DNA from: Nonomuraea thailandensis
GTDB taxonomy: Bacteria > Actinomycetota > Actinomycetes > Streptosporangiales > Streptosporangiaceae
Assembly (NCBI RefSeq): GCF_024172165.1
Contig: NZ_JAMZEB010000002.1
Span: 12,545,501 to 12,609,500, forward strand
Direction: 5' to 3'
Length of the DNA stretch: 64,000 nucleotides
Shown here piece after piece: positions 26,992 to 35,022 of the stretch. Within the stretch, counting starts at the first letter, position 1; every line of letters begins with the position of its first letter. The notes beneath the pieces are model-generated. The model was not told the origin of the DNA and searched no databases. It saw only the letters and a list, made by a program, of their open reading frames with translations. The position numbers and the translations under genes were made by a program.

Positions 26992-27831
26992 ATGATCCTG
27001 GTTGTCGGGGCCACGGCCCACTTCGGCAGGCAGACCGTCGAAACGCTCGCCGCCGAGGGCCACCGGGTCCGGGCGCTGAGCCGCGATCCGGAGAGGGCCG
27101 GGCTGCCCGCGGGCGTCGAGGTCGTGCGCGGGGACCTGACGCGGGAGGAGACGCTGGCCCCGGCGCTGAGCGGGGTGAGCGCCGTCTTCCTCGTCCTGCC
27201 GTACGGCATGGACGCGGCGCCGCTGCTGCGTGCCGCGCGGCGGGCCGGCGTCGGGCGGATCGTGTTCCTGTCGTCCGGCGCCGTGACCGACGGCGCCGGC
27301 GAGCAGCCCGACGTGATCGCCGCCTACCACCACGGCGTCGAGCAGGCCGTCAAGGCCACCGGCGCGGAGTGGACGTTCCTGCGCATCTTCTTCCCGGCCG
27401 TCAACTCCCTGTCGTACGCGATGCAGCTCGGCGGCTCCGACGTCGTGCGCGGCGCGTACGCCGGCGCCGCCGGCGCCCCCGTCCACGAGGGCGACGTCGC
27501 CGCGGTGGCGGCCCGGGTGCTGACGGGTGACGGGCACGCGGGCAAGGTGTACGAGCTGACCGGGCCCGCGTCCATGACCCAGGCCGAGCAGGTGAGCGTG
27601 CTCGGCACGGTGCTCGGCCGCCCGCTGCGCTTCGAGGAGCTCGACGCCGGGCCGGTCAGGGAGCAGCTCGGCCGGTTCATGGACCCGGCGTTCGTCAACG
27701 CGCTGTTCGACCTGATGGAGGCCACGGTGGGCAAGCCCGCGCCGGTGAGCTCCCTCGTCGAGGACCTCACGGGCCGGCCCGCCCGCACGTACGCGCAGTG
27801 GGCCGCCGACCACCGGGCCGACTTCAGCTGA
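26992..27831 (+). CDS. NmrA-like NAD(P)-binding protein
   Basis: Atypical short-chain dehydrogenase fold, 279 residues. The dinucleotide motif is VVGATAHFGRQTV, near residues 4-16, in which His replaces the usual Gly of GxTGxxG. SSGAV precedes the segment where classical SDRs carry Tyr-x3-Lys; here YHHGVEQAVKATG supplies Tyr but not a clear Lys. Such proteins are quinone reductases or redox sensors. The start ATG follows AGGAGG. It appears monocistronic and is preceded by the operator-like repeat at 26936-26950. Confidence 0.85.
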   Translation: MILVVGATAHFGRQTVETLAAEGHRVRALSRDPERAGLPAGVEVVRGDLTREETLAPALSGVSAVFLVLPYGMDAAPLLRAARRAGVGRIVFLSSGAVTDGAGEQPDVIAAYHHGVEQAVKATGAEWTFLRIFFPAVNSLSYAMQLGGSDVVRGAYAGAAGAPVHEGDVAAVAARVLTGDGHAGKVYELTGPASMTQAEQVSVLGTVLGRPLRFEELDAGPVREQLGRFMDPAFVNALFDLMEATVGKPAPVSSLVEDLTGRPARTYAQWAADHRADFS

Positions 27832-28001
27832 CCGCCACGTCCCGGCCCTCGGAAACCCCCAGCACCGCCAGACTGCGGCACTCCATGACCCCGGTACCGC
27901 TCACACCGCGGCACCAAGAACGCCGGCGCCGCCCACGCTGGCGGCACCGTGAAGACCCCGGCGCCGGGAACTCCGGCACCGAGAAACGGAACCCCCACCC
28001 C

Positions 28002-29279
28002 ATGAGAACCACCCTGACCCGCGCCGCCGCGCTCGCGACCGCCGCCGTGGCGGCGCTCGCCGTCACCACCCCCGCCCGGGCCGGCGAGCGGCCCTGGACC
28101 GGCACGTGGGCCGCCGCCGTGCAGCAGCCGTCCCCGGGCGGCATGCCCGGCAGCGCCAACTGGTCGGAGGCCGGCTTCGCCGACCACTCCGTCCGTCAGG
28201 TGGTGCGCCTCAGCACCGGCGGCGCCAAGCTCAGGATCAGGCTGTCCAACCGGTACGGCACCACCCCGCTGACGGTCACCGGCGTCACCGTCGGCAAGGC
28301 GGGAGACGGCGCGGCCGTCCGCCCGCTCACGCTGCGGCCCGTGACGTTCGGCCATGGCCGCGGCACCGTGATCCCCGCGGGCCGGGAGGCCGTCAGTGAC
28401 GCCGTCGCGCTGCCCACCGCCGCGCTCGACAGGCTGAGCGTCACCCTCTACGTCAGGGGGAGCACCGGCCCGGCGAGCTTCCACGACATCGCCTCCGCCA
28501 CCGTCTACCGCGCCCGCGGCGACCACCGCTTCGACCCGCGCCCGCGGGCCTTCACCGAGACCTCGTCCTCCTGGTACTACCTGACGGGCGTGGACGTCCT
28601 CGGCGACGCCGGCTCGGTGGTCACCTTCGGCGACTCGGTCACCGACGGCACCGGATCGACCCAGGACGCCGACAACCGCTACCCCGACCAGCTCGCCGAG
28701 CGCCTGGCCGCCTCCGGAAGCCGGCTGGGCGTGCTCAACGCAGGGCTGTCCGGCAACCGGTTGCTGAACGACTCCGCCTGCTTCGGGGAGAAGGCCACCG
28801 CGCGCTTCCAGCGAGACGTGCTCGACCGGCCGGGCGTGCGCTCGGTGATCGTGATGGCGGGCATCAACGACATCACGTACCCGCTGATGGACACCCCGTG
28901 CAGCAGGCCGAACCCGGCGGTCACGGCCGAGCAGATCATCGAGGGCCACCGGGCGCTCATCCGCGCGGCCCGCGCCCGCGGCGTCAAGGTCATCGGCGGC
29001 ACGATCATGCCGTTCAAGGGCAATCCGTGGCTCTACCCCGAGGACAACGCGCAGACGCTCGCCATGGAGCGGACCCGCGACGCCGTCAACCAGTGGATCC
29101 GGTCCGGGGGCGAGTACGACGCGGTGGCCGACTTCGAGCGCGTCCTCGCCGACCCCGCCGACCCGGACCGGCTGCGTCCCGAGTACAACACGCGGGACGG
29201 CCAGGAAGGCGACTGGCTGCACCCCAACGACGCCGGCCTCGACGCCATGGCCAGGGCGATCGACCTCGCCACGCTCTGA
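28002..29279 (+). CDS. Secreted SGNH/GDSL hydrolase
   Basis: Exported esterase/lipase of 425 residues. The signal peptide ends near PARAG at residues 25-28. The region up to about residue 200 is a beta-rich accessory domain. Block I is FGDSVTDGTGST with the nucleophile Ser, block II includes NAGLSGNRLL with the Gly, block III is MAGINDI with the Asn, and block V is DWLHPNDAG with the Asp/His pair. All four SGNH blocks are therefore intact. Relatives deacylate lipids or plant polysaccharides. The 170-base region upstream is rich in GGCACC but no promoter was recognised. Confidence 0.9.
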   Translation: MRTTLTRAAALATAAVAALAVTTPARAGERPWTGTWAAAVQQPSPGGMPGSANWSEAGFADHSVRQVVRLSTGGAKLRIRLSNRYGTTPLTVTGVTVGKAGDGAAVRPLTLRPVTFGHGRGTVIPAGREAVSDAVALPTAALDRLSVTLYVRGSTGPASFHDIASATVYRARGDHRFDPRPRAFTETSSSWYYLTGVDVLGDAGSVVTFGDSVTDGTGSTQDADNRYPDQLAERLAASGSRLGVLNAGLSGNRLLNDSACFGEKATARFQRDVLDRPGVRSVIVMAGINDITYPLMDTPCSRPNPAVTAEQIIEGHRALIRAARARGVKVIGGTIMPFKGNPWLYPEDNAQTLAMERTRDAVNQWIRSGGEYDAVADFERVLADPADPDRLRPEYNTRDGQEGDWLHPNDAGLDAMARAIDLATL

Positions 29280-29355
29280 CGAACGGGGAGCGCCCCCTGC
29301 ACAGCGCGGCGAAGACGTGGGCGCCGCCGAAGCGGTGGTGCGGGGAGCGTGCCGT

Positions 29356-29784
29356 TCAGAGCGGCGTGCTCTCCGTCGTGCGGAGCTCGCTGAACAGCCG
29401 CAACGTCAGCCGGCGCGGCCGCAGCATCGGGACGCCGGGCAACCGCAGGCTCCAGGAGGAGAACGCCGTCTCCAGGACGATCTTCTCGTACGGCCGCTCA
29501 CCGGGGATCTCCGCGCACAACACGGACACGGCCCGGCACACCTCCTGCTGCCCGAACCGCAACCAGGCCCGCCCGTCGCGGTCCAGGTCAGCGGCTTCCC
29601 ACCACAGATCCTGCGGCTCGCCGTGGCGCGCGGGCAACGGGAGCCGCAACGCGAATCCCGCCAGCGCCCCGCCGGGCCGCAGGTAGAAGGCGCCGGTGAG
29701 ACCCGGCAGTTGGTAGAGGGGGTCGTCGGACGTGCTCGTGGAGAGCGTCGCCTCTGTGGCGTCCATGGCGATCCGCCAGGCCAT
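29356..29784 (-). CDS. Uncharacterised protein under a predicted ECF41 promoter
   Basis: A 142-residue soluble protein of unknown family. It is rich in Trp and Arg (QDLWWEAADLDRDGRAWLRF, SWSLRLPGVPMLRPRRLTLR) with alternating hydrophobic residues, suggesting a beta-rich fold. ATG 29784 has GAGGTG four bases upstream. A near-perfect ECF41-type promoter on the same strand ends 33 bases before the start. The sigma-factor gene is divergent. This makes it the likely main target of that factor, in place of the usual carboxymuconolactone-decarboxylase or oxidoreductase partner. Confidence 0.7.
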   Translation of the reverse strand: MAWRIAMDATEATLSTSTSDDPLYQLPGLTGAFYLRPGGALAGFALRLPLPARHGEPQDLWWEAADLDRDGRAWLRFGQQEVCRAVSVLCAEIPGERPYEKIVLETAFSSWSLRLPGVPMLRPRRLTLRLFSELRTTESTPL

Positions 29785-29816
29785 GATTCACCTCGCTGTA
29801 CTCAGGTACTCTCTAA

Positions 29817-29843
29817 GACGCTGCTGAGCGCGCGTTTGTGACA
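29817..29843 (-). promoter_or_regulatory. ECF41-type promoter TGTCACA-N16-CGTC
   Basis: On the minus strand TGTCACA (29837-29843) and CGTC (29817-29820) are separated by exactly 16 bases. This matches the promoter consensus described for ECF41 sigma factors. It drives the 142-residue gene and sits between that gene and the divergent ECF41 gene. Confidence 0.75.
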
Positions 29844-29954
29844 TCTCGGGCGGGTCCCTATGACGCGGATCACATCTTCGCCGAACGCGTCACAATCGGC
29901 GGCCCCGGCGAGCTCCTTGATTGACGATCCGGAGAGACCGAGACGGGGAGCGGG

Positions 29955-30851
29955 ATGACGATGTCCGGGACGACACGGGAAGACAGGGCCTCCGCGGTGT
30001 TCGCCGACCACCGCGAGCTGCTGTTCTCCATCGTCTACAACATGCTCGGCACGGTCGGCGACACCGAGGACGTGCTCCAGGAGACCTGGCTGGCCTGGTC
30101 GGGCAAGGACCTGGCGCAGGTCGAGAACCACCGCGCCTACCTGGCGCGCATCGCGGTCAACCAGGCCCTGGCCCACCAGGGCACGCTGCGCAGGCGCAAG
30201 GAGACCTACCTGGGCCCGTGGCTGCCCGAGCCGCTGGCCACCGACGCGGAGGAGCCCGCCGTACGGGCGGAGTCGGTGTCGATCGCGATGCTGGTGGTGC
30301 TGGAGACGCTCACCCCGCTGGAGCGGGCGGTGTTCGTGCTGCACGAGGTGTTCGCCTACCGGCACACCGAGATCGCCGACATCATCGACCGCAGCCCGGC
30401 CGCGGTGCGGCAGATCGCGCACCGGGCCCGGGAGCACGTGCAGGCCCGGCGGCCCAGGGCCCGCATCGACCGGCGTACGCACCAGGCGGTCACCGAGCGG
30501 TTCGTGGCGGCCGCGTTCGGCGGCGACCTGGGTGCGCTGATGCGGCTGCTCGCGCCCGACGTCACGCTGTGGCCCGACGGCGGCGGCAAGTCGGCGGTGG
30601 GCGGGCCGCGCCCGATCCACGGCCGGGACAAGGTGGCCCGCACGATCGTCGCCGGCACTCGCCACAACGAGAGCCTGGAGCTGCGCTACCGGCAGGTCAA
30701 CGGCGAGCCGTCGGTCGTGCTGTTCTCGGAGGAGGGCGCGGTCGCCGTGATGGTGCTCGGCCTGGCGGACGACGGCCAGCACGTGGGGGACGTCTACGTC
30801 GTCAGCAATCCCGACAAGCTCGCCACCATCCCGGACGACCGGGAGGGCTGA
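29955..30851 (+). CDS. sigJ: ECF41-group RNA polymerase sigma factor (SigJ-like)
   Basis: Alternative sigma factor of 298 residues. Region 2 (about residues 12-80) contains LFSIVYNMLGTVGDTEDVLQETWLAW. Region 4 (about 115-170) contains LTPLERAVFVLHEVFAYRHTEIADI. The remaining 130 residues form a SnoaL-like extension that regulates activity in this group. Both ECF41 hallmarks are present: the DGGGK motif in WPDGGGKSAVGG and the NPDKL motif in VSNPDKLATI. There is no anti-sigma gene beside it, as expected for the group. A cognate promoter lies in the shared upstream region but points to the opposite gene. Confidence 0.92.
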   Translation: MTMSGTTREDRASAVFADHRELLFSIVYNMLGTVGDTEDVLQETWLAWSGKDLAQVENHRAYLARIAVNQALAHQGTLRRRKETYLGPWLPEPLATDAEEPAVRAESVSIAMLVVLETLTPLERAVFVLHEVFAYRHTEIADIIDRSPAAVRQIAHRAREHVQARRPRARIDRRTHQAVTERFVAAAFGGDLGALMRLLAPDVTLWPDGGGKSAVGGPRPIHGRDKVARTIVAGTRHNESLELRYRQVNGEPSVVLFSEEGAVAVMVLGLADDGQHVGDVYVVSNPDKLATIPDDREG

Positions 30852-30901
30852 CAGGCGAGGAGCCCTCGACCGGCCTGGTGGTCGAGGGCTCCAGGGGAGA
30901 T

Positions 30902-32167
30902 CTACCGGTAGGTGATGTCGGACGGGGAGTAGATGCAGTTCACCCCGTCGGCGCCTTCACCGATCTTGGTGGGCTCGCTGCCCTTCGGCACGCCCTTGTA
31001 CTTCTCGCAGATGACCGCGCTGCCGTACACCGTGATCCGGCTGAAGCGCGCGGTGTCGCCCCAGTTGGTGTTGATGCCGGCCAGCACCTTGGTGGAGCGG
31101 GCGGTCACGCCGTCCATCACCACGTGGCGCTGGTAGGAGGAGGAGCAGTTGCCGCAGGCGCGGTAGAGCTTGCCCGAGCTGTGCACCTGGAAGTTCTTGA
31201 TGGTCACCTTGCCGGCGCCGTTGTGCTGGAAGACCTTGTCGGAGCCGGACTTGGCGCCGCCGCCGTCCACCAGGTAGGTCGCCGAGGAACTGGAGCTCAT
31301 GAACGTGGCCGCGTCCTCGCCCACGTCGTTCCACCACACGTTGCGGATGGTGCACGAGCCCAGGCAGTGGATGCCGTCGCCGGCGGGGGCGTCGATGATG
31401 ACGTTCTGGATCGTGCCGCCGTTGGCGACCTCGAACATCGGGTCCTGGCTCTCGCTCTGGCCGCCGTCGCCGATGCCGTAGTAGCTCTTCATGCCACCGT
31501 CGAAGTTGGTGACCTGCTGGGTGTCGGCGAGCTTGACGCTGCCGGTGGCGGTCGGCCACGCGCCGCTGCCGTCCCCGCCGCCGCTGGTCGGGGTGACGGT
31601 CGGCGTCGGCGTGGGCGTGGGGTCGGGGCCGGAGCCGTCGGCGGCCCGCAGCGTCCACTGCTTGGTGGCGACCGAGTCGCAGGAGTTCTGCTGCAGGAGG
31701 GCGCCGGAGGCGGTGGAGTTGTCCTTGACGTTGAGGCACTTGCCGCCGTTGGCGTTGACCACCCGGTACGCCGACCCGGACGTGGTGAGCTGCCAGGTCT
31801 GCGACGTGCCCCCGGTGCAGCCCTCCTGCTGGACGGCCTTGCCCGCCGAGGTGGAGGCGTCGCGCACGCCCGCGCACTTGCCGCTGTGCTGGGCCTTGAT
31901 CTGGAAGCCGCTGCCCGAGGCGGTGAGCGCGAAGACCTGCCCGGCTCCGCCCGAGCACGCGCTCTGCACGAGCTGGACACCGTCGCCGGTGCTCTGGTCG
32001 GGTACGGCGGCGCACAGTCCGCTTCCGGCGTTGACCAGCGTGTAGTTGCCGTTGGACGGGGCGGCCGAGGCGGGGCCGTTGAGCGCGACCACCAGTCCTC
32101 CGGTCGCGAGGAGGCCGGTGGCCAGCACGACCGCCAGCCTTCTGCCGATTCGTTCCTTTTCGCGCAC
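30902..32167 (-). CDS. Secreted pectate lyase (PL3) with N-terminal ricin-type lectin domain
   Basis: Cleaves polygalacturonate by beta-elimination, calcium dependent in the family. The protein has 421 residues from GTG 32167, with GGAG six bases upstream. The signal peptide ends near NGPASAA. A ricin-B (CBM13) domain of three repeats covers about residues 40-165, with SQTWQL and TKQWTL as QxW-like motifs. The linker is DPTPTPTPTVTP. The PL3 domain covers about 195-421 and includes IIDAPAGDGIHCLGSCTI and WWNDVGEDAATFM, both family signatures. A LacI-type operator lies 40 bases upstream, identical to that of the sugar-uptake operon. Confidence 0.92.
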   Translation of the reverse strand: MREKERIGRRLAVVLATGLLATGGLVVALNGPASAAPSNGNYTLVNAGSGLCAAVPDQSTGDGVQLVQSACSGGAGQVFALTASGSGFQIKAQHSGKCAGVRDASTSAGKAVQQEGCTGGTSQTWQLTTSGSAYRVVNANGGKCLNVKDNSTASGALLQQNSCDSVATKQWTLRAADGSGPDPTPTPTPTVTPTSGGGDGSGAWPTATGSVKLADTQQVTNFDGGMKSYYGIGDGGQSESQDPMFEVANGGTIQNVIIDAPAGDGIHCLGSCTIRNVWWNDVGEDAATFMSSSSSATYLVDGGGAKSGSDKVFQHNGAGKVTIKNFQVHSSGKLYRACGNCSSSYQRHVVMDGVTARSTKVLAGINTNWGDTARFSRITVYGSAVICEKYKGVPKGSEPTKIGEGADGVNCIYSPSDITYR

Positions 32168-32206
32168 GCCGAACTCCGTTTCGAGATGAGTGCTGAAGCC
32201 AGGTGG

Positions 32207-32218
32207 GTAAGCGCTTTC
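32207..32218 (-). promoter_or_regulatory. LacI-type operator of the pectate lyase gene
   Basis: In coding direction it reads GAAAGCGCTTAC, exactly as at 970-981. A TTGACT hexamer lies further upstream at 32233-32238 on the same strand and may be the -35 element. It links pectin attack to sugar uptake under one repressor. Confidence 0.65.
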
Positions 32219-32386
32219 CCGAGGCGAGGGCGAGTCAATCACAGCGGGATCGCCCGCGGGAAGCGTCGGCTGCAACCGTTTGCAAATCCGGTGGGCCGCA
32301 CTGCGTTCCCCCCAGGTCGGTGGCCGCCCGGCGCATGATCGGCGGCATGAAAGTTTCACGGGCGGCCCGGCGCGCGGCGCTCCAGA

Positions 32387-32915
32387 ATGGAATCAGTGCC
32401 GGGCGTCCGCGACGTGCGCGTCTTCGCGCCGTCCGCGGCCAACCTGCTCTCCCCGTACGTCTGCGAGACCCTGCGCTCCGGCGTGCTCCAGCACCGCGAC
32501 GCCACAGTCCGCGTCGTCGTGCTCGACCCCGGCCAGGAGGAGGCGATCAGGATCGCGCGCGGCCAGCTCGACGAGTCCGACGACCACCAGATCCAGAGCC
32601 TGCCCGTCGCGCTCGGCGCGGTGCTGGAACGGCTCGCGCGCATGAGCGGCTGGCGGACGCCGGGAAAGGGTGGAGTACCGCCTGTTCCCCTGCAACCCCG
32701 GTTTCAGCCTCGTGCTCACCGATCCCGACGCCTGGCAGGGCCGCGCCATCGTCGAATTGCACGGGGCGGGGCAGTCGACTTTCGCGCGTATGCACGTCGA
32801 CCTCACCCGCGAGCGCGACGAGCGCTGGTACGCCTATTGGGTCGAGCAGTTCGACTATCTCTGGGAAACGGCGCGGCAGGTGGAGGCGCCGGCGCGCGTG
32901 CCGGAAGACTCCTGA
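32387..32915 (+). pseudogene. Effector domain of an XRE-type regulator, split by a +1 frame shift and lacking its HTH
   Basis: Two frames together encode about 175 residues of a domain common at the C-terminus of actinomycete XRE regulators. The first half begins MESVPGVRDVRVFAPSAANL and runs to ERLARMSGWRTPGK. The second resumes in another frame with EYRLFPCNPGFSLVLTDPD and ends WYAYWVEQFDYLWETARQ. The break is at AAAGGG (32665-32670); removing one G restores the frame. No DNA-binding region is found upstream, so the gene is also truncated or is a stand-alone effector domain. Decay or an assembly insertion are both possible. Confidence 0.65.
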
Positions 32916-33227
32916 CGCGGCCCCGGCCGTTGCCGCAAAGCCCTATGCAGCAAGGGAAACTTTGAATTCGACTTCAATACCGAGGAATCGCCGCCATTGC
33001 CCGCGGAGCCGGTGCGAGCTGCGGTGCGTTCGGCGGATCTCGGGCCGCGCACGCGTACGGGTTGACCCGGACGAGCATCTGTCTGCTTCCATCATGCGCA
33101 AGTCACGTCCCGGTGCGGGGCCGGTTCGCTAAAGTCGTTTGCGCAGGTATCGACCCCCTCGGTGATGCACGATGTGCTGAAGCGGGCTACAGTACCTGCA
33201 GCCCGTGACGTTAATTGGAGCACCCTT
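32916..33227. other. Intergenic region ahead of lsr2
   Basis: A 312-base gap without a convincing gene. It contains a locally AT-richer stretch around 32945-32990, including AAACTTTGAATTCGACTTC. Lsr2 proteins prefer AT-rich DNA, so self-binding here is possible. No clear -10/-35 pair was found. Confidence 0.4.
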
Positions 33228-33569
33228 ATGGCGAAGCGTATTGTTGAGTCCTTTATCGATGACATCGACGGCAGTGAGGCCGAGGGCACGACAAGGTTCG
33301 CGCTCGACGGAGTGAACTACGAGATCGATCTGTCGGGCTCGAACAGGGAGAAGCTGGAGAAGGCTCTGGCCCCCTATATCACCAAGGCCCGCGCGGTCCG
33401 CGGCGACCGCGGTGTGCGTGGCCGGCGCGCCGGCGCGCTGTCCCCGCGCGCCGTCAGCCGCGAGAAGGCCACGGAGATCCGGCGCTGGGCCAAGGCCCAG
33501 GGGCTGCCGGTCAGCGAGCGGGGCCGCATCGCCTCCACCGTCGTGGAGCAGTACGAAGCCGCTCACTAG
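33228..33569 (+). CDS. lsr2: Lsr2-family nucleoid-associated protein
   Basis: H-NS-like DNA-bridging protein of actinobacteria that silences AT-rich and foreign genes. The protein has 113 residues from ATG 33228, with GGAG seven bases upstream. The N-terminal dimerisation domain reads FALDGVNYEIDLSGSNREKLEKALAPYI. The C-terminal DNA-binding domain has EIRRWAKAQGLPVSERGRIASTVVEQYEAAH, including the Arg-Gly-Arg motif that enters the minor groove. The middle linker is Arg-rich. It lies just upstream of a P450 gene with its own strong promoter. Confidence 0.95.
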   Translation: MAKRIVESFIDDIDGSEAEGTTRFALDGVNYEIDLSGSNREKLEKALAPYITKARAVRGDRGVRGRRAGALSPRAVSREKATEIRRWAKAQGLPVSERGRIASTVVEQYEAAH

Positions 33570-33619
33570 AGGTTCCGAGTGGTGGCGGCGCCGGATCCGT
33601 CCTCATCGAGTCAGGACGA

Positions 33620-33648
33620 TTGTCAGCAATAGACGATCTTCTTATATT
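33620..33648 (+). promoter_or_regulatory. Near-consensus vegetative promoter of the P450 gene
   Basis: TTGTCA (33620-33625), a 17-base spacer and TATATT (33643-33648). It lies 37 bases ahead of the P450 start, one of the best sigma-70-type promoters in the window. Confidence 0.7.
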
Positions 33649-33685
33649 CGGAGAGGTCGGACTCCCCAGTCGGAGGACAAAGGTG

Positions 33686-34906
33686 ATGGCTGACGCGATC
33701 CCCGATTTCCCGTTCGACCGCCCCACCGCTCTGGAGCCGCCGCCGCAGCTCGCGGAGCTGCGCGAGCGCTGCCCCGTGGCCCACGTACGACTGCCGAGCG
33801 GCGACGTGGCCACCGTGGTGACCAGGTACGACGACGCCCGCGCGGTGATGGCCGACCCGCGCTTCAGCCGCAACCTCGCCAGGGACGGCGCCGCCAGGCT
33901 GTCCACCACCGAGGACGGCGGGCTCTTCAACCGCCGCAGGGCCAGCGCCGCCGGAATCCGCGAAGGCCGGGGGCACCTGCGCTGGCGGCGGCTGCTCAGC
34001 GGCTGGTTCACCCTGCGCAGGATGGACCTCTGGCGTCCCCGGATCCAGGCGATGACCGACGACCTGCTCGACGCCATGCTGGCCAAGGGCTCGCCGGGCA
34101 ACCTGTCGGCCGGGCTGGCCCTGCCGCTGCCCGTACGCGTCATCTGCGCGCTGGTCGGCGCGCCCGCCACGGACCAGGACAGGCTCGCGCACTGGTCACG
34201 CGTCATGCTGACGCTGACCCGCTACACCCAGGACGAGGTCGACCAGGCCTACCGGGAGTTCAACGCCTACGTCTCGGACATGATCGACCGCAACCGCGCC
34301 GATCCCGGCGACGACCTGCTCAGCGAGCTGACCCAGATCACCGACGCCGAGGACGGCCGGCTCAGCCGGGAGGAGCTCATCGCCACGGTGCGGGCGCTGC
34401 TGCTGGCCGGCCACGAGACCACCTCCAACATGATCGCCATCATGACGGCCATGCTGCTGGCCGACAGGAGCCGCTACGAGGACGTCGTGGACGACCCCGG
34501 CCTGGTCCCCGGCACCGTAGAGGAGGTGCTGCGCCTGGACAGCACGCTGTCGGTGCTCGGCGGGGTGCCCAGGTTCTGCACCGAGGACGTCGAGCTGAGC
34601 GAGGTCACGGTGCCCGCGGGCAGCACGGTGATCCCGCACATCCCGGCCGCCAACCGCGACCGGGCCAGGTTCGCCGACCCCGACCGGTTCGACCCGCGCC
34701 GCGACAACAGCGCCCAGCACCTGACCTTCGGCGCGGGCCCGCACTACTGCCTCGGGCAGCCGCTGGCCCGGCTCGAGCTCCAGGTCGTGCTCGGCACGCT
34801 GACCCGCCGCCTGCCCGGCCTGGGGCTGCGCGACCACCCCGGCGACCTGCGCCTGCGCACCGGCATGATCTCCGGCGGCCTCCAGGACGTCTGGGTCACC
34901 TGGTGA
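33686..34906 (+). CDS. Cytochrome P450
   Basis: Haem monooxygenase of 406 residues, soluble. The I-helix oxygen-binding motif is LLLAGHETTSN. The K-helix Glu-x-x-Arg is in EEVLRLD. The haem-binding loop is FGAGPHYCLGQPLARLE with the Cys thiolate. It resembles actinomycete CYP105/CYP107-like enzymes that oxidise secondary metabolites or xenobiotics. The start is set by the promoter at 33620 and the CGGAGGACAAAGG ribosome site. No ferredoxin is beside it; the one at 51387 could serve both P450s of the window. Confidence 0.93.
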   Translation: MADAIPDFPFDRPTALEPPPQLAELRERCPVAHVRLPSGDVATVVTRYDDARAVMADPRFSRNLARDGAARLSTTEDGGLFNRRRASAAGIREGRGHLRWRRLLSGWFTLRRMDLWRPRIQAMTDDLLDAMLAKGSPGNLSAGLALPLPVRVICALVGAPATDQDRLAHWSRVMLTLTRYTQDEVDQAYREFNAYVSDMIDRNRADPGDDLLSELTQITDAEDGRLSREELIATVRALLLAGHETTSNMIAIMTAMLLADRSRYEDVVDDPGLVPGTVEEVLRLDSTLSVLGGVPRFCTEDVELSEVTVPAGSTVIPHIPAANRDRARFADPDRFDPRRDNSAQHLTFGAGPHYCLGQPLARLELQVVLGTLTRRLPGLGLRDHPGDLRLRTGMISGGLQDVWVTW

Positions 34907-34950
34907 CCGGCCGCGGCGGGCCGCTCGCACCCTGACCGGCCCGCCGCGAC

Positions 34951-34987
34951 GGGTCCATCGGACCCCTCACTAGGGACTTTGGTCCCT
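34951..34987 (+). promoter_or_regulatory. Two DosR/DevR-type boxes before narG
   Basis: AGGGACTTTGGTCCCT (34972-34987) has perfect 6-bp arms and the GGGAC-N4-GTCCC core of the DosR box. GGGTCCATCGGACCC (34951-34965) is a second palindrome of the same half-site family. The narG start is 36 bases downstream of the near box. The same two boxes, inverted, stand before the Acg-like gene at 45781-45816. Confidence 0.7.
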
Positions 34988-35022
34988 GCCTTCCGCCACG
35001 GCCCGGCCCCGAGGCTGGTGCC

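Noticed and set aside
29284..29298. GGGG-AGCG-CCCC after the secreted SGNH gene, considered as a terminator
   Set aside because: The stem is only four base pairs and such sequences are frequent in this composition.
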